Assembly: GCF_024323335.1 (NCBI RefSeq)
Contig: NC_066583.1
Location: forward strand, 364,167,877-364,231,876
Reading direction: 5' to 3'
DNA length: 64,000 bases
Source: Lathyrus oleraceus
Lineage: Eukaryota > Streptophyta > Magnoliopsida > Fabales > Fabaceae
Shown: one piece after another, positions 57,046-64,000 of the stretch
Layout of the letters: each line of letters begins with the position of its first letter
How positions within the stretch are numbered: the stretch's first letter is position 1
Position numbers and translations under genes: made by a program
Notes under the pieces: model-generated
Seen by the model: the letters and a program-made list of their open reading frames with translations, nothing else
Told to the model about the DNA's origin: nothing
Databases searched by the model: none

Positions 57046-60000
57046 TTAGGCAAAGTATTTCTTGACTGCATCTGAATTCACAGGACGAGTGAAATCCTCC
57101 CCATCCATATGTGTAAGCATCAAAGCACCGCCTGAAAAGGCTCTCTTAACAACATATGGACCTTCATAGTTTGGAGTTCACTTGCCCCTGGAATCGGGCG
57201 CGAAAGACAAGACTTTCTTGAGCACAGGGTCACCTTCTCGGAACACACGAGGCTTAACCTTCTTATCAAAAGCTTTCTTCATTCTCTGCTGGTATAATTG
57301 ACCATGGCACATGGCAGTCAATCTCTTCTCTTCAATCAAATTCAGCTGGTCATAGCGACTCTGAACCCATTCAACATCAGTCAACTTGGCCTCTATCAAG
57401 ACTCTCATTGACGGGATCTCCACCTCTACTGGGAGCACAACCTCCATGCCATAAACAAGAGAGAAAGGGGTTGCCCCTGTTGAAGTACGGACAGATGTAC
57501 GATATCCATGTAAAGTGAATGGCAGCATCTCATACCAATCTTTATACGTGACAACCATCTTCTGGATAATTTTCTTGATATTCTTATTTGCAGCTTCAAC
57601 AGCCCCATTCATCTTAGGTCTGTAAGGAGAAGAATTATGATGTGCAATCTTAAACTCACTACACAACTCTTTCATCATCTTGTTGTTCAAATTTGATCCA
57701 TTGTCAGTAACGATGTTGTCTGGCACACCATATCGGTATATAAGCTGATTCTTGATAAACTTCATGACCACCTGTCTGGTCACATTCGCATATGACGCCG
57801 CTTCAACCCACTTGGTGAAGTAATCAATTGCTACGAGAATGAATCTGTGTCCGTTAGACGCTTTCGGCTCTATCGTGCCAATCATGTCAATTCCCCACAT
57901 GGAGAAAGGCCATGGTGATGAAATCACATTCAGAAGTGTCGGGGGAATATGAATCTTATCCGCATAAATCTGACACTTGTGGCATTTCTTCACATATTTG
58001 CAACAGCCAGACTCCATTATCAACCAATAGTAGCCTGCTCTCAACATTTTTCTAGCCATGGCATGTCCATTGGAACGAGTACCAAATGAACCCTCATGAA
58101 CTTCAGTCATTAACAGGTATGCTTCGTGTCTATCCACGCATCTGAGCAGAACCATGTCAAAAATTCTCTTGTAAAGCACTTCGCCATTGAGGTAGAAACT
58201 GCCTGACAATCTCCTCAAAGTCTTCCTATCTTTCACAGATGCCCCGGGTGGGTAAACCTGGTTCTGAAGGAAACACTTGATGTCATAATACCATTGCTTA
58301 TCGTCTTTTACTTCTTCAACTGCAAATACATGAGCTGGTATATCCAAGCGCATTACAGTGATATTGGGGACTTCATTCCAAAATTTAACCACAATCATTG
58401 AAGCAAGTGTAGCAAGAGCATCTGCCATCCGGTTCTCATCTCGGGAAATATGATGGAAGTCAACTTCAGTAAAGAATGTTGAAATCCTCCTCACATAATC
58501 TCTATACGGAACGAGACCGGGCTGATTCGTTTCCCATTCTCCCTTAATCTGATTAACAACAAGGTCCGAATCACCATATACATCAAGATGCTTGATCCTG
58601 AGATCAATGCATTCCTCCAATCCCATAATGCAGGCCTCATACTCATCCATATTATTCATGCATTTGAAAGTTAGCCTTGTTGTAAAAGGAATGTGTGTGC
58701 CTTGAGGAGTAATGATTACTGCCCCAATACCATTTCCATATTGATTTACAGCGCCATCAAACACCATACTCCATCGGGAACCAGGCTTTGGCCCTTCATC
58801 GAGTGTAGGTTCATCGCAATCTTTCATTTTCCAATACAAAATTTCCTTATCCGGGAAGTCATATTGAACTGACTGATAATCCTCAATCGGCTGGTGTGCC
58901 AAGTGGTCAGCCAAGATACTACCTTTGATAGCCTTCTGAGCTTGGTACTCAATATCGTACTCAGATAACAACATCTGCCAACGGGCAATCCTCCCTGTTA
59001 AAGCAGGGTTCTCAAATATATACTTGATTGGATCCATTCTGGATATCAACCAAGTCGTATGATTTATCATATACTGGCGTAGGCGCTTAGCAACCCAAGC
59101 TAAGGCACAACATGTCTTCTCAAGCATTGAGTATCGAGACTCACAATCAGTGAACTTCTTGCTTAAGTAGTAGATAGCATATTCTTTCTTCCCTGATTCA
59201 TCTTGCTGACCAAGGACACAACCCATTGAATCTTCAAGAACAGTCAAGTACATAATCAAGGGTCTCCCTTCCACAGGCGGAGACAGAATCGGAGGCTCAG
59301 ACAGATACTCTTTAATATTGTCAAAGGCTTTTTGGCAATCCTCGGTCCAATCATGAGACTGATCTTTCCAGAGGAGCTTGAATATCGGCGCACATGTGGC
59401 AGTCATGTGGGATATGAACCTGGAAATGTAATTCAAGTGGCCAAGAAAACCTCGGACTTGCTTCTCAGTTTTGGGCGCGGGCATCTCTTGTATTGTTTTG
59501 ACCTTTGCAGGATCAACCGCAATACCTCTTTCACTGACGATAAAGCCCAATAACTTGCCAGAACGGACTCCAAATGTACACTTGTTGGGATTCAGACGAA
59601 GCTTATACTTCCTCAGACGCTGAAAAAGCTTTAATAGGTGCTCTACATGTTCCACTTCCGTTCTTGACTTAGCAATCATATCATCAACGTATACCTCGAT
59701 CTCCTTGTGCATCATATCATGAAACAAGGTAGTCATAGCTCCTTGATACGTGGCTCCGGCGTTCTTCAAACCGAAGGGCATCACTCGGTAACAGAATGTT
59801 CCCCAAGGTGTGATGAATATTGTCTTCTCCATATCCTCGGGTGCCATTTTAATCTGATTATATCCGGAAAATCCATCCATAAATGAGAAGACATTGAATT
59901 TGGTTGTATTATCTACCAACATATCAATATGTGGTAGAGGGAAATCATCTTTTGGACTAGCTTTATTCAAGTCTCTATAGTCCACACACATTCGGACTTT

Positions 60001-60507
60001 TCCATCTTTCTTAGGCACGGGCACAATATTGGCCACCCATTGAGGATATGTAGAAGTCACCAGAAACCCCGCATCAATTTGCTTATGAACTTCCTCTTTG
60101 ATCTTCACTGCCATATCCGGATGAGTTCTTCTGAGCTTCTTCTTCACAGGCACGTACTCAGGCTTCAAGGGTAGGAAATGTTGCACAATATCAGTATCTA
60201 GACCTGGCATGTCTTCATACGACCAGGCGAAGACGTCGACGTATTCTTGTAGCAATTCAATCAACCCCTTCTTGACAGATTCTTCCAGGAGTGCCCCAAT
60301 CTTCACTTCACGAACACAATCCTCAGACCCCAAGTTGACTATCTCCAGATTCTCGAGATGCGGCTGAATGATCTTCTCTTCATGCTCAAGTAAACGGGTG
60401 ATCTCGTCAGGAATCTCTTCAACATCATCTTCCTCTGCCTCAAATACAGGGAATTCAAAATTGGGAGATGGTGTTGGATCATTATGTTCAATGGGTCTAG
60501 AAATCAA
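57046..60507 (-). CDS. pol: E5 Pol: RT, RNase H, aRNH, integrase; one nonsense codon near end
   Basis: Most complete Pol in the window. The open frame runs from 60558, inside the intron, to a TGA at 57178; exon 2 proper starts near 60507 (KPIEHND is retained as RPIEHND). RT has VDYR, FMDGFSGYNQ and YVDD (near 59690) and an intact thumb segment. The gypsy RNase H follows, then the second RNase H with MVFDGAVN, GDSDLV and DENRMADA. Integrase has the HHCC finger, then WGIDM, VTDNGS and GAVEAAN. The TGA stands where relatives have Trp (WTPNYEGPY), a G-to-A change; the frame then continues 44 codons to KYFA and a stop at 57046. Loss of that tail would remove part of the DNA-binding domain. Confidence 0.93.
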
Positions 60508-60775
60508 CTTGCATAATGATTTTGGATATGAAAAGCTTTTAGAATTCAAACAAGGCAAATCATTATGCAGATGAAAAGATTGATTTTATTTTATTTTTTA
60601 GGGTTTTATGTGATCACCAATTTCATGCAAAAAACAAAAAGGGAAAATAATTGGAAAAACAAACATTTAACATGAATTTATTGAATGAAAATATCATTGT
60701 ATTTATGTTGCCAACAATGTCATCACTCCACCTTTTGGCATGGGAGAAGGGTTTTTTAAACAAAGTGATCATTAC
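60508..60775 (-). other. Ogre intron of E5 with altered acceptor
   Basis: Donor CAAC/GTAAT at 60775 is normal. The acceptor reads ATTATGCAAGTTG where E2 and E4 read ATTATGCAGGTTG: the G of the AG has become A, which moves the nearest AG one base downstream. Splicing there would drop one base and give ACT TGA, an immediate stop. Confidence 0.75.
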
Positions 60776-62655
60776 GTTGACTTGTGAACAACTGTAGGAA
60801 TATCCACAACGACCCACTTGTTGCAGATCCCTCCAAGGATGATGAAATTGTCCGAATCCTCTGTATCTTCTTCCAAGACAGCAGCAGTTTCCTCATCTTG
60901 ACCTGCGTGGATGAAACCTCCACTCTTGAACAACCCTCTCTCGTTGAAAACCCCAGAAGAAAAGCCAATGCCAGCCTGGGACCTGTTGTCTTCCAACTCA
61001 ATCATTTTTCCCAAACCAGCAATTGCACCACACTCAATGGCCAACTTCGCATCTCTATAGGAAGTAAATGACAGAGTTCTCTTCTCAATAGGATCAGCTA
61101 TAGATAAAGCTTGGAAAGGAGTTCTAACTTCATCCTCAGCATCTATATATGAGAAGGAAGACAAGTGGCTAACCAGGAGAGCCTTTTCTCCCCCTACCAC
61201 CACCAATTTCTTATTCTTCACAAATTTCAGCTTCCTGTGTAGGGTGGATGTCATGGCGCCCGCCTCGTGAATCCATGGTCTGCCTAAGATACAGCTGTAC
61301 GATGGGTGAATATCCATAACCTGGAAGGTAGTTTGGAAGTCACTTGGTCCAATCTTGATTGGGAGATCAACTTCCCCAATCACAGTTTTATGCGACCCAT
61401 CGAAAGCTTTCACAACAACCCCACTTTGCCTCATGGGAGGCCCTTGATATGATAGTCTTGAAAGAGTGGACTTTGGCAATACGTTCAGGGATGACCCAGT
61501 GTCCACCAGCACATTGGATATGGCGTCGTCTTTGCAGTTCATAGAAATATGTAAAGCCAAGTTGTGGTCTCTTCCCTCCTCAGGGAGATCAGAGTCACAA
61601 AAACTCAAATTGTTACAAGCGGTGATGTTTGCAACAATGCTATCGAATTGCTCTATTGTGACATCATGATCTACATATGCCACATCCAAAACTTTCTGCA
61701 GAGCCTCTCTATGTGGTTCTGAATTCAGAAGCAATGATAATACCGATATCTTGGATGGCGTTTGTAGAAGCTGGTCTACAACGTTGTACTCGCTCTTCTT
61801 GATGAGCCTCAGCATCTCATCACAGTCTTCTTTCACATTGCCACTAGGGCCAACAGAAGTAGGAGTTTTCAGTACAGAGGAGGGTTTAACAGCAAGTGTC
61901 GGATTCGGAGTGCTCACAGCATTCTCAATCGGGCGTTAAACAAAATCAGCATTAGCCTGGGGCTTGGGAGGTGCTGAAAACACACGACCATTGCAAGTCA
62001 AACCACTTACGTCAGCGATATTCACCACACATGAGGAAGGCAAAGGCACCTCTTTCCCATCTTCTACAGCAACAACGTTGTAACGAAAGGGAATTGCCTT
62101 TTCGGAAGAGTATGGCACAGGACCGGCAGGCTTAATTATCAAGGAAGGAGAAACCTTCTGCTTGCTACCATCGTATTTAATGATAACAGGTTCGGGCATT
62201 TGGAACACCGGGGAAATTACATTGACCTCAGGCTCATCTTCGTCAACATTTCTGTTTTGAAGGATCTCAATAATTCCTTCATCCAGCATTTCCTGAAGAT
62301 CTTTACGCACCTGGCGACAACCCAATCGGTTAACAGAGCAGATTCGACATCTATCATGATCGTGCTCATAGCGACTGTACTCGCATAGCAAACGGTGCAA
62401 CTCGACCAGAGACTGTCGGATATGACTGACATATTTGACCTTGTATTTTCTAGGGTAACCCTGGACCATGTTAACAGATTTCCCATGCTCGGGCAATGGG
62501 TTTTTCTTCACGTTGGGACCTACGTCCTCGAAACACAGAATGCCACATCTTACAAGGTCTTGAACCTTGGTCTTCAAAGGATAGCAATTCTCCACGTCGT
62601 GGCCGGGAGCACCAGAATGGTAGACACAATGCAATTCGGGCTTATACCACCACTA
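60776..62655 (-). CDS. gag-pro: E5 Gag C-terminus and protease, one internal stop
   Basis: Minus strand. The frame 62652-61936 holds the CHHC knuckle (HCVYHSGAPGHDVENC near 62632) and the linker, and stops at TAA 61936-61938. It resumes in the same frame to 60773, with protease LVDTGSSLNV (near 61500) and ILGRPW. The final stop overlaps the intron donor, as in E2, so the unspliced RNA would end here and the spliced RNA would continue to pol. A TAG at 62653-62655, where E2 has Gln (NPQWWYK), separates this part from the Gag core. Two point changes thus disable an otherwise intact polyprotein. Confidence 0.9.
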
Positions 62656-64000
62656 GGGGTTAGTAGGTATAGCCGGTGGGTCTCTCGGAGTAATCAACTT
62701 CCTCTCTATCAAAGAGGGATATAATTCTGCGTACGTCATCGAAATAGGGTCAAAAGTGACCTTTTTCCTCTCGTAACTCGTGTTGGTTTGATTACTATTT
62801 CGAGGCTGGTAGGCCTGCTGTTGCGGATGGTGCTGTTGTTGCTGATAGTGCTGAGGTGGTTGTTGATTGTTGCTATGTGGGTGGTATTGTTGATTGTCTC
62901 TGAAAACAGGTGATATATGAGCCACCTGGGGCTGGTTACTAGCGGGACACACAGTCTTCCTCCTCACAGAGGGTCTTCTAGGTTTCACATGGGAGGTTAC
63001 AGCATGTGCCTCACCATCTTTCTTCTTTGCAAATGCCCCATAACGTTTGGTAGAAGAGCCTTCCTCTCTGGTTAGACGCCCTTCTCTAACCCCTTCTTTT
63101 AAACGCATCCCCATATTCACCATCTCGGTGAAGTCAGAAGGAGCGCTAAGAATCATCCGCTCATAATAGAATGAACTCAAGGTCTTCAGAAAGATCTTGG
63201 TCATTTCCTTCTCTTCTAGCGGAGGCACGATATGTGCTGCCACCTCTCGCCACCTCTGGGCATACTCTTTGAATGTTTCCTTATCCTTCTGGGACATGGC
63301 CCTCAACTGATCCCTATCGGGAGCCATATCCATGTTATATTTGTATTGCTTGACGTAGGCCTCGCCAAGGTCGTTGAAGGATCGTATGTTTGCACTGTCT
63401 AACCCCATGTACCATCTCAGGGCGGCACCAGACAGACTGTCCTGAAAGTGATGAATGAGCAACTGGTCGTTATCAGTCTGAGTAGACGTCTTCCTGGCAT
63501 ACGTGACCAGGTGGCTGAGAGGACAAGTATTTCCTTTGTACTTTTCAAAGTCAGGGACCTTGAATTTCACAGGAATCTTCACATTGGGAACCAAACACAG
63601 TTCGGCAGCAGACTTGCCGAAGAGATCCTTTCCTCTCAGAGTTTTCAATTCCTTGCGAAGCTCAAGAAATTGATCGTTCATAGCGTCCATCTTCTCATAG
63701 ACATCTGGGCCCTCAGACGGCTCAGAATGATAGATGGTGTCGTCTACCCTAGGAATGGTATGCACGACAGGAGGAGGAACAGCAAGGACCGGGCTAGATG
63801 CCGACATAGAAGCAAAAGTTGGAGCAGGACCCTCGGGCATAAAGTTAGGAGGCATTCCCCACGGAAACCCGGTTGGCATGGCTGTAGGAGCAAAGTGTGC
63901 ACTGGTTGCAGGCACAGTTGAGGAGACAATCTCTGAGATGATTGTCCTCTGTGGAGGAGTTGAAGGCGTTGGAGAAGTCTGGCTCTGGGCAACCAAAAAC
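62656..64000 (-). CDS. gag: E5 Gag core, N-terminus outside window
   Basis: Minus strand, open from the window edge to the TAG at 62653. It has the Pro/Ser/Thr-rich linker, a conserved acidic stretch (YHSEPSEGPDVYEKMDAMND), then the gag core (LRWYMGLDSA, FNDLGEAYVKQYKYN, FKEYAQRWREVAAH, LSSFYYERM), a basic segment (RRPSVRRKTV) and a Gln/His-rich stretch near 62800-62900. It lacks the frameshift and internal stops seen in E2 Gag. The first Met in view (63996) is internal; the real start should be about 60 residues upstream, past the window end. Confidence 0.92.

Larger units (their letters stand above)
50038..64000 (-). mobile_element. E5: Ogre element, 5' end outside window
   Basis: In minus-strand order: gag-pro (from beyond 64000), intron, pol, 3' UTR, polypurine tract, 3' LTR. 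Inserted in E3 pol; the left flank is CATAT (50033-50037). Coding regions are long and close to intact. ORF1, leader, PBS and 5' LTR lie beyond the right edge. Confidence 0.92.

Overview
This window looks like intergenic DNA from a large plant genome. I infer a Fabeae legume (pea, vetch, lentil or Lathyrus type), because everything recognisable belongs to very large Ty3/gypsy retrotransposons of the Tat/Ogre lineage: 4.6-6.5 kb LTRs, an extra ORF1 before gag, a short spliced intron between protease and reverse transcriptase, a second (archaeal-type) RNase H, and a long repeat-rich 3' UTR. I see no ordinary host gene, no tRNA or rRNA gene and no CRISPR array.

The layout is a nest of five Ogre-type elements, here called E1-E5. 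E2 (plus strand) is the oldest host: a 5' LTR fragment at 11398-12103, PBS, leader, ORF1, gag-pro, intron and pol up to 21835. E1 (plus) sits in E2's 5' LTR; only its intron, pol, 3' UTR and 3' LTR (1-11397) are in view. E3 (minus) is inserted at the very end of E2 pol at 21836. Its 3' LTR is split (21836-25308 and 44451-45600), followed by its 3' UTR and the C-terminal part of pol up to 50037. E4 (minus, 25309-44450) is a complete but gutted element inside E3's LTR, with two almost identical 6.5 kb LTRs and only the ends of each ORF left. E5 (minus, 50038 to the window end) is inserted in the RNase H part of E3 pol and is the best preserved coding element: 3' LTR, 3' UTR, pol, intron and gag-pro. 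LTRs fall into two families: TGTAGCACC...GCGATGCGACA (E1, E4) and TGTAAGACCCC...CCCCGCTACA (E2, E3, E5). The missing ends of E1, E2, E3 and E5 should lie outside the window.

Coding state: E2 is heavily decayed (frameshifts plus many nonsense codons, mostly C-to-T or G-to-A). E1 pol has one nonsense codon and a 14-codon deletion. E5 has three nonsense codons and a damaged splice acceptor. E3 is broken by E5. E4 cannot encode any complete product, yet its LTR identity says it moved recently, so it was presumably mobilised in trans.

The most unusual signal is RNA structure in the noncoding parts. Just after each pol stop codon there are two or three small hairpin cassettes with an A-rich bulge and mostly GNRA-type loops. 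Further downstream, the 3' UTR tandem repeats are arrays of hairpins whose loop is constant while the stem sequence changes in a pairing-preserving way. A related module, with conserved flanks around a variable hairpin, lies in the downstream half of all LTR families. These were found by reading, not by a folding program, and need a covariance test.
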